From positions 1 through 38,642 of the forward strand of contig DASWIE010000116.1 of NCBI GenBank assembly GCA_036397815.1: a stretch of 38,642 bases of DNA. The letters run 5' to 3'. Positions 31,428-38,642 of this stretch are shown one piece after another. A program made the position numbers and the translations under genes. The notes below the pieces were generated by a model, which did no database searches, was not told the origin of the DNA, and was given only the letters and a program-made list of their open reading frames with translations. Position 1 is the first letter of the stretch; the number at the start of each line of letters is the position of its first letter. Source of the DNA: DASQFY01 sp036397815. Lineage in GTDB: Bacteria > Chloroflexota > Limnocylindria > QHBO01.

Positions 31428-33710
31428 ATGCTGCTCGACCGTCCGCAATCGGCCGATGACGCGATCGGCGCATTCCTGGGCGATCCCGCCCTCGCGCGGC
31501 TGGTCGTCGCGCATCGCGTCCTCGAGCCGCTTCCCCCGCGACACGCTCCCTGGCCGGACGATCTCGATCCGGGCCTGGTGAGCGCGTTGCGCTCGCGGGG
31601 CGTCGAGGCGCTCTACACGCACCAGGCCGCTGCCATCACCGCCGCCCGCGCCGGCCGCAACGTGTGCGTCGTGACGCCAACCGCATCGGGCAAGACGCTC
31701 TGCTACAACCTGCCGGTCCTGGACGCCGTGTCCCGCGATCCGACAGCGCGGGCGCTCTACCTGTTCCCAACCAAGGCCCTGGCGGCCGACCAGCTGCACG
31801 AGCTCCGAGGCCTGGCCGACGCCGCGGAGATGGCGCTCAAGACCCACACCTACGACGGGGATACGCCACCCCACGTGCGGAGCGTGGTGCGCAGCGCCGG
31901 GCAGGTCGTGATCAGCAACCCGGACATGCTCCACGCCGCGATCCTTCCGCATCACACCAAGTGGTTCAAGCTGTTCGAGAACCTGCGGTTCGTGGTCATC
32001 GACGAGCTGCACACCTACCGCGGGCTGTTCGGGAGCCACGTCGCCAACGTCATCCGCCGGCTCCGGCGGATCTGCCGCCACTACGGCGCGGACCCGATCT
32101 TCATCTGCGCCAGCGCCACCATCGCGAACCCGCGCGACCTGGCCGAACGGCTGATCGAAGCACCCGTCGAGCTGGTCGACGACAACGGAGCGCCGCGAGG
32201 GCGCAAGCACATTCTCGTCGTCAATCCGCCGGTCGCCAACGCGCAGCTCGGCGTCCGGGCCTCGGCGCTGCTCACCGGCCAGCGCTTCGCCGAGCGGTTG
32301 ATCGAGGGCGGCGTGCAGACCATCGCCTTCGCGCGGTCCCGAACCGCGGTGGAGGTGCTCACCAGCTATCTGCACGAGACCTTCGCTCCCCCGCCGGGCC
32401 ATCCACACACCATTCGCGGCTACCGCGGCGGCTACCTGCCGAACGAGCGGAAGGAGATCGAGGCCGGGCTCCGATCCGGCCGCGTCCGTGGCGTGGTCGC
32501 CACCAACGCGCTGGAGCTGGGGATCGACATCGGTGGCCTGGACGCCGCCATCAGCATCGGCTACCCCGGGACCATCGCCTCGACCTGGCAGCAGATGGGT
32601 CGGGCGGGGCGCCGGACGAGCACCAGCCTGGCGGCGCTCATCTGCTCCTCGGCACCGATCGACCAGTTCCTGGCCGCCCACCCCGAATACCTGTTCGACC
32701 GCTCGCCCGAGCACGGGCTGGTGAACCCCGACAACCTGCACGTGCTGCTGAACCACCTGCGCGCGTCGACGTTCGAGCTGCCGGTGCCCGCCGCGGAGCG
32801 CTTCGGGATCGACGAGACCCCGACCCTGCTCGACGTGCTGGAGGAGGACGGCTACATCCGCCACGCGGACGACGACCGCTACTACTGGAGCCACGAGAAC
32901 TTTCCGGCCAGCGCCTTCAGCCTGCGCAGCTCGTCGCAGGAGAACGTGGTCATCATCGACACAACCGGCGACCGGCACCGGGTTCTTGGCGAGGTGGATC
33001 TCTTCGCGGCGCCGCTGATCGTCCACGAGCGCGCGATCTACATCCACGAGGGCGTGCAGCACCACGTCGATCGGCTCGACTGGGAAGAGCGCAAGGCATA
33101 CGTCACCCGGACGGATGTCGATTACTACACCGAGGCCGACCTCGGGATCACGCTCAAGGTGCTCGAGGTCTTCGACGAGGCCGATGAAGCCGCCGGTCGC
33201 CGGCAACGCGGTGACGTGATGGTCGCCTGGAAGGTGACCATGTTCAAGAAGATCAAGTTCCACACCCACGAGAACGTGGGCTACGGCCCGATCAGCATCC
33301 CCGAGCAGCAGATGCACACCGCCGCCTGCTGGCTGGTGCCGCCCGCAGAGCTGGTCAACCGTTACGACCGCGACACGCTCGACGGCGCCCTGATCGGGCT
33401 GGCGCGCGTGGCCCGCACCACGGCTGCGCTGCTCCTGATGTGCGACCCGCGCGACCTGGGCGTGCTGGCCCAGGTCCAGGCGCCGTTCACCGGGCAGCCA
33501 ACCCTCTACCTCTACGACTCCGTGCCGGGCGGCGTCGGCCTCACCGAGCGCCTCTTCGGCCTCACCCGCGAGCTCGTCCACGCCTGCCGTGAGGCGGTCG
33601 ACTCATGCATCTGCACCGATGGCTGCCCGGCGTGTGTCGGCCCGGCGATCGAGGTCGGGCACCGTGGGAAGGCCACCGTGGCCGAGCTGCTTGCCGCGCT
33701 CGACGAGTAG
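31428..33710 (+). CDS. mrfA: MrfA-like DEAD-box helicase with DUF1998 zinc module
   Basis: A 760-residue superfamily 2 helicase. Domain 1 has TPTASGKT (Walker A, about 84), VVIDELHTY (motif II as DELH) and CASAT (motif III). Domain 2 has NALELGIDIGGLDA and QQMGRAGRR (motif VI). The C-terminus is DUF1998 and carries the four-cysteine zinc motif in CICTDGCPACVG (about 727-738). This is the layout of B. subtilis MrfA (YprA), an SF2 helicase in mitomycin C repair. ATG 31428 follows CGGAGGAG at 31416-31423; ATG 31398 falls next to the LexA box and lacks a site. The partner exonuclease follows immediately. Confidence 0.9.
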   Translation: MLLDRPQSADDAIGAFLGDPALARLVVAHRVLEPLPPRHAPWPDDLDPGLVSALRSRGVEALYTHQAAAITAARAGRNVCVVTPTASGKTLCYNLPVLDAVSRDPTARALYLFPTKALAADQLHELRGLADAAEMALKTHTYDGDTPPHVRSVVRSAGQVVISNPDMLHAAILPHHTKWFKLFENLRFVVIDELHTYRGLFGSHVANVIRRLRRICRHYGADPIFICASATIANPRDLAERLIEAPVELVDDNGAPRGRKHILVVNPPVANAQLGVRASALLTGQRFAERLIEGGVQTIAFARSRTAVEVLTSYLHETFAPPPGHPHTIRGYRGGYLPNERKEIEAGLRSGRVRGVVATNALELGIDIGGLDAAISIGYPGTIASTWQQMGRAGRRTSTSLAALICSSAPIDQFLAAHPEYLFDRSPEHGLVNPDNLHVLLNHLRASTFELPVPAAERFGIDETPTLLDVLEEDGYIRHADDDRYYWSHENFPASAFSLRSSSQENVVIIDTTGDRHRVLGEVDLFAAPLIVHERAIYIHEGVQHHVDRLDWEERKAYVTRTDVDYYTEADLGITLKVLEVFDEADEAAGRRQRGDVMVAWKVTMFKKIKFHTHENVGYGPISIPEQQMHTAACWLVPPAELVNRYDRDTLDGALIGLARVARTTAALLLMCDPRDLGVLAQVQAPFTGQPTLYLYDSVPGGVGLTERLFGLTRELVHACREAVDSCICTDGCPACVGPAIEVGHRGKATVAELLAALDE

Positions 33711-33713
33711 CGC

Positions 33714-34943
33714 ATGACCCTACGAACCCTGGCGGACCGGCTGGCCGACCTTCGCGCGGTCCGTCCCCCGTCCACGGACCGGCCGGCACGCCCGCCGAAC
33801 GATCGGGCGGCCAGCCTGGCCCGCTGGTTCGGCGCCCGGTTGGCGGTGGCCGGCGACGGTGCGGCGGTACTGGTCGAGCGGAGCGTGACGCTCGGCCCGG
33901 ACGTCAGCCAGGCACTTGGTGCGCTTGCCCCGGCCACCTACTTCGACACCGAGACGACCGGCCTCTCGACCGGCGCGGGAACGATGGTCTTTCTGGCTGG
34001 GCTCGGCCACGTCGTGGGTGAGCAGCTCGTGGTGCGCCAGCTCCTGCTGCCCGACTACCCGCACGAGACCGCGCTCCTGCGCCAGGTGGCAGCCGAGCTC
34101 TCGGCTCGGACGCGGATGGTCACGTACAACGGACGTGGCTTCGACATGCCGCTGCTGAGCGCGCGACTCACGCTCAACGGGCTGTTCGGTGAGCTCGCCT
34201 CGCTGCCGCCCAGCCACGACGACCTCTTGCCCGTCGCCCGGCGGCTCTTCCGTCGGCCGCTCGGCGGCGCGCGGCTGGCGGACGTGGAGGCGGGCGTGCT
34301 CGGCGTTCGTCGTACGTCCGACTGCCCGAGCAGCGAGGTGCCGGCGCGTTACTTCGGCTATCTGCGCGGAGGGACGCCCGATCTGTTGGCCGAAGTCCTC
34401 GACCACAACCTCCAGGACATCGCTTCGCTGGCGCTGCTCGAGGCCCTGGTGATGCAGCTGCTCGAGGGAGGTTGGCGGGATGCCGGCATCCTCGATCGGC
34501 ACGGCATGGCCGTCGAGCTGCTGCGCCACGGTGCGCCGGAGGAGGCGCTGGAATTGGTCGAGGGAGCCCCTTCGCTGACCCTGGATCCGACTGAGGCAAT
34601 GGCATTGCGGCGGCTCGCCACGCGACTGCTGCTCGCGTCAGGCGAGGTGGACCGGGCCGAGGCGCTCTGGACCGCCGGAACCCGGCGCGCCTCGGCGGAC
34701 GCCGCCGCGGCCTGGATCGAGGTGGCGCGCATCCGCGAGCGGCATCGCGGCGACCTTGATGGCGCCCTCGAGGCAGTCAGTGCGGCCTCGAGGGTGCTCG
34801 ACCTCGCCTTCGCGCTGGGGCGCGGCGGCGGAATGCAGGTCCTCGGTGCCGTTCGGTTGAGGGTCGACTCTCGGCGACGCCGCCTGCGGAGCTGGGTGGC
34901 TGCCGCGGAGCGCCGGGCTGCGGGAAAGCGGCGAATCGCCTGA
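33714..34943 (+). CDS. mrfB: MrfB-like RNase H-fold exonuclease with TPR tail
   Basis: A 409-residue protein. The RNase H-like exonuclease domain (about 60-255) shows acidic residues in TYFDTETTGLS, TYNGRGFDMPLL, HDDLLPVARRLF and HNLQDIASL, that is, the DEDD set with the last Asp in an H-x3-D motif. A helical TPR-like tail (about 270-400) follows. This matches B. subtilis MrfB (YprB), which works with MrfA in mitomycin repair. It starts three bases after the helicase stop and is surely cotranscribed. The Asp/Glu assignment is by motif only. Confidence 0.85.
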   Translation: MTLRTLADRLADLRAVRPPSTDRPARPPNDRAASLARWFGARLAVAGDGAAVLVERSVTLGPDVSQALGALAPATYFDTETTGLSTGAGTMVFLAGLGHVVGEQLVVRQLLLPDYPHETALLRQVAAELSARTRMVTYNGRGFDMPLLSARLTLNGLFGELASLPPSHDDLLPVARRLFRRPLGGARLADVEAGVLGVRRTSDCPSSEVPARYFGYLRGGTPDLLAEVLDHNLQDIASLALLEALVMQLLEGGWRDAGILDRHGMAVELLRHGAPEEALELVEGAPSLTLDPTEAMALRRLATRLLLASGEVDRAEALWTAGTRRASADAAAAWIEVARIRERHRGDLDGALEAVSAASRVLDLAFALGRGGGMQVLGAVRLRVDSRRRRLRSWVAAAERRAAGKRRIA

Positions 34944-35006
34944 CACGCCACTAGGCTCTCACTGTGTGGACGCCCGCGGCCGCCGAATCATCCCTGAGCA
35001 GATCGC

Positions 35007-35885
35007 CTAAGCCCGCCGTTCCTCGAGCATTTCGCCCACGACCCGCATTGCCCGGCTGGCCCGGCGGCGCACGAAGCCGGGGTCCGGTGGGCGCGGCCAC
35101 TCACCCACCAGCATGAATGCGGCGAGAACGTCGCCGGACCCCACGCTCGAGACGTCTTCGACGCGACGTGGGACGGGGATGTGCGAGGGCTGCGCCTCGG
35201 CGACCGATGGCTCCGATCCGATCCACGCCCCGTTCGGTCCGTCGGTGACCACCAGGATGGGCCGGTCTCCGAAGGTCCTTCGCATGGACCGCAGTTGTTG
35301 CGGGGGTTCAGCCCGTTCGGCCAGCAGGTCCTCCCGACTGGCGACGAGCAGATCGAACCCACGCAGCGCCTTCACCACCGCGCGGCTCAAGGCGGCGAGT
35401 GGCAGGGGTCGAACCTCCTCGCCCTCGTCGATCGTCCGCAGCCATCCCTGCAGGATGGCCCCTCGTACCCAGGCGACATCCGATGCTGCCAGGGCCTCCG
35501 CCGGGACCTCCCCGGCGAGGGGTGCGTAGAGGACAGCACGGGTTTCGAACCGCGCGAACATATCGGCGCCGGATCCCAGCGACCCTCCCCGCAGGCCGAG
35601 CCACAGTTGTCGGCCCTCGGCTGTCTCCCCGTGGCGGAAGCTCGTCGTGCCCGGCTGAAGGCTGCTCTCGACGATCGTCGCCACGCGATGCAGCTCATCC
35701 AGCCCCGCGCGCGCCTCGGGTTCGGGGCCGGCGCTGGTCACGATGCCGATTCGCAGGCCCCGCGGAGCGGCCGCGCGTGCGATGTGCAGGACCGATCCGC
35801 CGGGTGCCGCCGAGCCATCTGGGAAGCGGTCGATCGTCAGCCCGCCGACCACCACCAGGTCGAGCGGAGGCGATTCGGGAGTCAT
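35007..35885 (-). CDS. PfkB-family carbohydrate/nucleoside kinase
   Basis: A 292-residue ribokinase-fold protein. The N-terminus (DLVVVGGLTIDRF followed by PGGSVLHIARAAAP) and the C-terminal SSVGSGDVLAAFMLVGEW are the PfkB hallmarks. The latter keeps the catalytic Asp in G-S-G-D, where most members have GAGD. ILVVTDGPNGAWIG is the ATP-side strand. The substrate may be a sugar or nucleoside; the divergent motifs prevent a call. ATG 35885 has no ribosome site but lies near a TATCAT/ATGATA element (35891-35896), consistent with a leaderless transcript. A longer frame to 35963 lacks support. Confidence 0.75.
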   Translation of the reverse strand: MTPESPPLDLVVVGGLTIDRFPDGSAAPGGSVLHIARAAAPRGLRIGIVTSAGPEPEARAGLDELHRVATIVESSLQPGTTSFRHGETAEGRQLWLGLRGGSLGSGADMFARFETRAVLYAPLAGEVPAEALAASDVAWVRGAILQGWLRTIDEGEEVRPLPLAALSRAVVKALRGFDLLVASREDLLAERAEPPQQLRSMRRTFGDRPILVVTDGPNGAWIGSEPSVAEAQPSHIPVPRRVEDVSSVGSGDVLAAFMLVGEWPRPPDPGFVRRRASRAMRVVGEMLEERRA

Positions 35886-35905
35886 CGGTCTATCATCGGT
35901 CCAGG
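35882..35905. promoter_or_regulatory. 20-bp divergent promoter with direct repeats
   Basis: Only 20 bases separate the two start codons. TATCAT (35891-35896) reads as a -10 on the plus strand and as ATGATA on the minus strand, so both genes may use one shared element. TCATCGGTC occurs at 35882-35890 and 35893-35901, an 11-bp period, about one helix turn. Together they suggest a compact bidirectional promoter with an operator. Both transcripts would be nearly or fully leaderless. Confidence 0.45.
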
Positions 35906-36229
35906 ATGCGACTCTTCTTTTACGAGCTTCACGAGGGCGCCACCGACCTGCTGACCGACGCACTCCTTGTCAGCGAGCGGCAGCATGCGCCCGACGACTT
36001 CGCGGCGATGGTGCTGGCCGCCCGCGCGGCCGTCATCGACACGTTCGAGGAGGACACGCTGGTCGAGGCGATCGCCCGGGAGCTGGAGCGGAGCCACGGC
36101 TTCACCTACATCGGCGACGAGAAGCTGAGCGCCAGCATGAGCGTCGGGATGGAGGAGGCGGACACCTTCCTGGTCGACACCTCGGATGAGTTCCGCAGCA
36201 TGATCGTGGAGCTCGACCGCAGCTCCTAG
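35906..36229 (+). CDS. Conserved-looking hypothetical protein
   Basis: A 107-residue acidic, mainly helical protein that I do not recognise. It starts MRLFFYELHEGATDLLTDA, has two amphipathic helices (HAPDDFAAMVLAARAAVIDT and DTLVEAIARELERSHGF), and ends in a strand-rich part (TYIGDEKLSASMSVGMEEAD). ATG 35906 lacks a ribosome site and lies nine bases after TATCAT, as expected of a leaderless or near-leaderless gene. It is divergent from the PfkB-type kinase and convergent with the YchF-like gene. Confidence 0.7.
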   Translation: MRLFFYELHEGATDLLTDALLVSERQHAPDDFAAMVLAARAAVIDTFEEDTLVEAIARELERSHGFTYIGDEKLSASMSVGMEEADTFLVDTSDEFRSMIVELDRSS

Positions 36230-36257
36230 CTCGCGCCTCGCTCAGCGCGAGAGCTAG
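36226..36257. terminator. Terminator-like hairpin across two convergent stops
   Basis: CTAGCTCGCGC (36226-36236) pairs with GCGCGAGAGCTAG (36245-36257), leaving a 2-base bulge and an 8-base loop. The stem includes the TAG of the hypothetical gene and the TAG of the YchF-like gene. It probably terminates both. Confidence 0.55.
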
Positions 36258-37348
36258 CGCGCGACGTTGAAGAGCACCTCGATCACGTCGCCGTCCCTCA
36301 CCTCGTAGGTCTTGCCCTCCGAGCGCAGCAGGCCACGCTTTCGAGCCTCGGCGATGCTGCCGCACGCCATGAGGTCCGGGTAGCTGACCACCTCGGCGCG
36401 GATGAAGCCGCGCGCCAGGTCCGAGTGGATCGCCCCCGCCGCATCGACGGCGGTCGCGCCGTGGCGCAGGGTCCAGGCGCGGCATTCGTCCTCGCCGGCG
36501 GTGAAGAAGCTGAACAGGCCGAGCAGCGCATAGGTGAGCCGCACCACCCGACCACGCGACGCCTCGGCGATGCCGAGATCGTCCATGAAGGCGGCCGCGT
36601 CCTCGGCGGGGAGCTGCGCGATCTCCGCCTCGATCTTGCCGGCCAGGGCGGCGACGTCGCTGGCCGGCTGGCCGTACCGGGCGCGGCCCTCCGCCTCGAG
36701 GGCTGCGGCCTCGTCCAGCCGTCCCTCGTCGATGTTGAGCACCACCAGCACCGGCTTCTGGCTCAGGAACCGATAGCCGCGCAGCCGCCGTTCGTCGTCG
36801 TCGCTCAAATCCAGGGCGCGAAGCGGGAGGCCATCGGACAGGGACGGCAGCAGTCGGGCGAGCAGCTCCTCCTCCAGGGCGTTCTGCTCCCGCTCGGTCG
36901 AGGTGCCGTGTCTGCCGGCGGTGCGCAGCCGCTCGAGGCGCTTCTCCACGACCATCAGGTCGGCGACCGCGAACTCGAGGTCCAGCTCCTCGACGTCGCG
37001 CCATGGGTCTGCTGGACGCTCGGCCATGCCGCCCTCGAAGGCGCGCGCGACGTGTAGCAGCGCGTCCGCGTTCCTGATCTGGGCCAGGACGTCAGGCGCG
37101 ACGGTCCCCTCGCGGGCGGCGCCCGCCGGGATGGCGACGTCCACGTAGGTCACGTCGGCCGGCGTCGTCTTCTCGGGCGAGAACAGCTCCGACAGGCGGT
37201 CGAGCCGCTCGTCCGGGACCTTGACGACGCCGAGGTTCGGGGCCGCGCGCCCGCCGGAATAGCCGCCGGTGTCCGCGTGGCCGCCGGTCAGCGCGTTGAA
37301 TACCGTGGTCTTGCCGGAGCCCGGCAGGCCCACGATGGTGACCTGCAT
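36254..37348 (-). CDS. ychF: YchF-like ribosome-associated ATPase with altered P-loop
   Basis: A 364-residue OBG-family ATPase. The G1 loop is GLPGSGKTTVFNALTGG, where standard YchF has GLPNVGKST. It then has VTYVDVAIPAGAAREG (G3 region, usually DIAGLV), LVVLNIDE (G4 region) and a C-terminal TGS domain (about 300-364; HSDLARGFIRAEVVSYPDL and GDVIEVLFNV). YchF binds ATP and the ribosome and helps control stress responses. The P-loop and G3 changes make this a divergent variant. It follows the 2-hydroxyacid dehydrogenase after four bases. Confidence 0.85.
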   Translation of the reverse strand: MQVTIVGLPGSGKTTVFNALTGGHADTGGYSGGRAAPNLGVVKVPDERLDRLSELFSPEKTTPADVTYVDVAIPAGAAREGTVAPDVLAQIRNADALLHVARAFEGGMAERPADPWRDVEELDLEFAVADLMVVEKRLERLRTAGRHGTSTEREQNALEEELLARLLPSLSDGLPLRALDLSDDDERRLRGYRFLSQKPVLVVLNIDEGRLDEAAALEAEGRARYGQPASDVAALAGKIEAEIAQLPAEDAAAFMDDLGIAEASRGRVVRLTYALLGLFSFFTAGEDECRAWTLRHGATAVDAAGAIHSDLARGFIRAEVVSYPDLMACGSIAEARKRGLLRSEGKTYEVRDGDVIEVLFNVAR

Positions 37349-37352
37349 CGGG

Positions 37353-38348
37353 CTAGTACCCGGCCTCCAGGTCCACGACGTTCTCGAGCGGCTCGCCCGC
37401 CGCGAAGCGGCGGAGGTTCTCGACGAACAGGCCGATGGAGCGCTCGACCACCCGGTCGCTGGACCACGAGGTATGGGGCGTGATGATCAGGTTTGGCGCG
37501 CCGTAGAGGGGCGAGTCGGGTGGCAGCGGCTCCTCGTTGAAGACGTCGAGCACCGCGCCACCGATCCAGCCCGCCTCGAGGGCGCGCCGCAGCGCCAGCT
37601 CGTCGATGAGACGGCCACGGGCGATGTTGATCAGCCAGGCGGTCGCGCGCATCTCCTGCAGCTGCGCCGCGCCGATCATCCCCGCCGTCTCCTCGGTCAG
37701 CGGCGCGGCCACGACCACGATGTCGCTCCGACGCAGCAGGTCGTCGAGCCGATCCAGGCCGAGGAGCTCGACGTTGGGGGCGTCCCCCACGCCGCGTTCG
37801 GGGTGACGCCGGGTGGCGATCACTTTCGCCTCGAACGGCGCGAGCAGGTGCGCGATCTCCGAGCCGATGCTCCCATAGCCGACGATGCCGACCGTCAGGC
37901 CACCGAGCTCCGTGCCGCGCAGAGGCTGCCAGGTCCGCTCGCGCTGCAGCTCGAGCAGCTGCGGCAGGCGGCGGGCGATGGCCAGGCACATCATCACCAC
38001 GTACTCGGCGATAGGCCGGCTGAAGACGCCGCGCGCGTTGGTGACGGTCAGGCCGCGCTGCCGGACTGCCGGGGTCGCGACCCGGTCGACGCCGGCCGAG
38101 AAGGAGTGGATCCACTCCAGCCGCGGAGCACGGCCGAGGACGTGGTCAAGCACTGAGGCCGGCACGCCGCCGCGCAGCAGCACCCGGGCGGCGCCCAGCG
38201 CGGACTCGGCGTCGTCGTGGACGAGTCCCTCGCGCGAGATGGCGACCACCCGTGTGCCCGGCACGGTCTCAATCTGCGCCACGTGCTCCGCGGCAAGGGG
38301 TGAGCCGAAGATCGGCGTGGCCAGGACGACCAGCTCGTCGGCGCTCAG
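37353..38348 (-). CDS. D-2-hydroxyacid dehydrogenase (CTG start proposed)
   Basis: A protein of about 331 residues of the D-isomer-specific 2-hydroxyacid dehydrogenase family. It has the NAD loop VGIVGYGSIGSEIA, the catalytic Arg in INIARGRLID, Glu in DVFNEEPLP and His in TPHTSWSS. The usual ligand-binding GVDR motif is also present. CTG 38348 is the proposed start: it overlaps the upstream stop as CTGA and has GGGGGAGG seven bases upstream. ATG 38399 is the alternative, but it overlaps the previous gene by 55 bases and has no good ribosome site. Substrate (glyoxylate, phosphoglycerate, other) is unknown. Confidence 0.86.
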   Translation of the reverse strand: MSADELVVLATPIFGSPLAAEHVAQIETVPGTRVVAISREGLVHDDAESALGAARVLLRGGVPASVLDHVLGRAPRLEWIHSFSAGVDRVATPAVRQRGLTVTNARGVFSRPIAEYVVMMCLAIARRLPQLLELQRERTWQPLRGTELGGLTVGIVGYGSIGSEIAHLLAPFEAKVIATRRHPERGVGDAPNVELLGLDRLDDLLRRSDIVVVAAPLTEETAGMIGAAQLQEMRATAWLINIARGRLIDELALRRALEAGWIGGAVLDVFNEEPLPPDSPLYGAPNLIITPHTSWSSDRVVERSIGLFVENLRRFAAGEPLENVVDLEAGY

Positions 38349-38642
38349 CTGCGCCCCTCCCCCTTCTCCTCGATCACTGTCTCGACGCGGGCGATCCATC
38401 GGTCCGGCTCGCGGATCTCGGCAAGGCTCGGCAGCATGTGCGGGCCCTCCCAGACGCGGTTCAGGAAGGCCCGGTCCCGCGCAGCCTGCACCGCGATGAC
38501 GAAGCGCTCGCCGGCCTCGTACTGCTCCATCTTCAGATCCAGCCCGGTCAGTCGCAGGATCGCCCGCTCCAGCGCCCCACGATTCTCGTTGCGCCGCTCG
38601 AATCGGTCATGGATCTGCCCGAAGCCGGGCAGCAGCCGCTCG
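38345..38642 (-). CDS. Zincin_2 (DUF2342) metalloprotease, C-terminal end
   Basis: Partial gene: only the last 98 or so residues lie in the window. The sequence LTGLDLKMEQYEAGERFV, followed by FLNRVWEGPHMLPSLAEIR and EPDRWIARV, is typical of the C-terminus of Zincin_2 (DUF2342) zinc metalloproteases, which are also called F420-biosynthesis-associated proteins in Actinomycetota and Chloroflexota. The active-site HExxH lies outside the window. It is the upstream gene of the operon and overlaps the next start by four bases. Confidence 0.75.
   Translation of the reverse strand, partial: ERLLPGFGQIHDRFERRNENRGALERAILRLTGLDLKMEQYEAGERFVIAVQAARDRAFLNRVWEGPHMLPSLAEIREPDRWIARVETVIEEKGEGRS

Noticed and set aside
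31371..33581. A 736-codon open frame opposite the mrfA-like helicase
   Set aside because: It shows no domains or ribosome site and is a shadow of the helicase gene.
1..38642. CRISPR arrays, tRNA or rRNA genes and insertion sequences
   Set aside because: I saw no regularly spaced repeats, cloverleaf sequences, rRNA segments or transposase-like proteins.

Overview
This is a 38.6 kb stretch of high-GC chromosomal DNA from a free-living bacterium. There is no rRNA, tRNA, CRISPR array, phage block or insertion sequence that I can see. An F420-type deazaflavin-dependent nitroreductase, a Zincin_2 (DUF2342) metalloprotease end, an mrfAB-type repair operon and many GTG/TTG starts fit Actinomycetota or Chloroflexota. 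I lean towards Chloroflexota (Limnocylindria-like), but that is inference from gene content only.

Region 1 (1-5.0 kb) looks accessory and partly decayed. It has a SnoaL-like protein, the 3' remnant of a second SnoaL-like gene cut off by a Phd/RelE toxin-antitoxin module, a large secreted protein with a choice-of-anchor L domain and DUF11/SdrD-like repeats, and a class I fructose-bisphosphate aldolase pseudogene with a missing 5' end and two frameshifts.

Region 2 (5.1-24.7 kb) is a dense stress and energy island. It encodes a YbaK-like deacylase, a triple-BON protein, a phosphoribosyltransferase, PRPP synthetase and nicotinate phosphoribosyltransferase. It also encodes three universal stress proteins (USPs), a baeRF/eRF1-like protein, small membrane proteins, a GNAT acetyltransferase-USP-CBS/BON operon, phosphoketolase plus acetate kinase, and a cation P-type ATPase. 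A combined reading is survival under energy limitation. PRPP synthetase and PncB would feed NAD salvage, and phosphoketolase with acetate kinase would make ATP from sugar phosphates without a redox step. The USPs, CBS domains and GNAT would sense or signal nucleotide and acetyl status. The parts are recognised by family; the integrated role is inference.

Region 3 (24.7-30.7 kb) carries an ABC-2 exporter pair, small membrane proteins (one GlsB/YeaQ-like), a small ORF-MFS transporter-nitroreductase operon and a frameshifted small conserved protein.

Region 4 (30.8-38.6 kb) is more housekeeping: an FtsB/DivIC-like protein, then a divergent mrfA-mrfB-like helicase/exonuclease operon with a near-perfect LexA (SOS) box over its promoter. 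A PfkB-family kinase and a small unknown protein are transcribed divergently from a 20-bp gap. A YchF-like ATPase with an altered P-loop, a D-2-hydroxyacid dehydrogenase and the end of a Zincin_2 metalloprotease form a minus-strand operon.

The most interesting points are the LexA-type boxes, the GNAT-USP-CBS/BON operon, the inverted-repeat-rich pncB/usp intergenic region, two genes whose best start is CTG inside a CTGA overlap, and the 20-bp divergent promoter.
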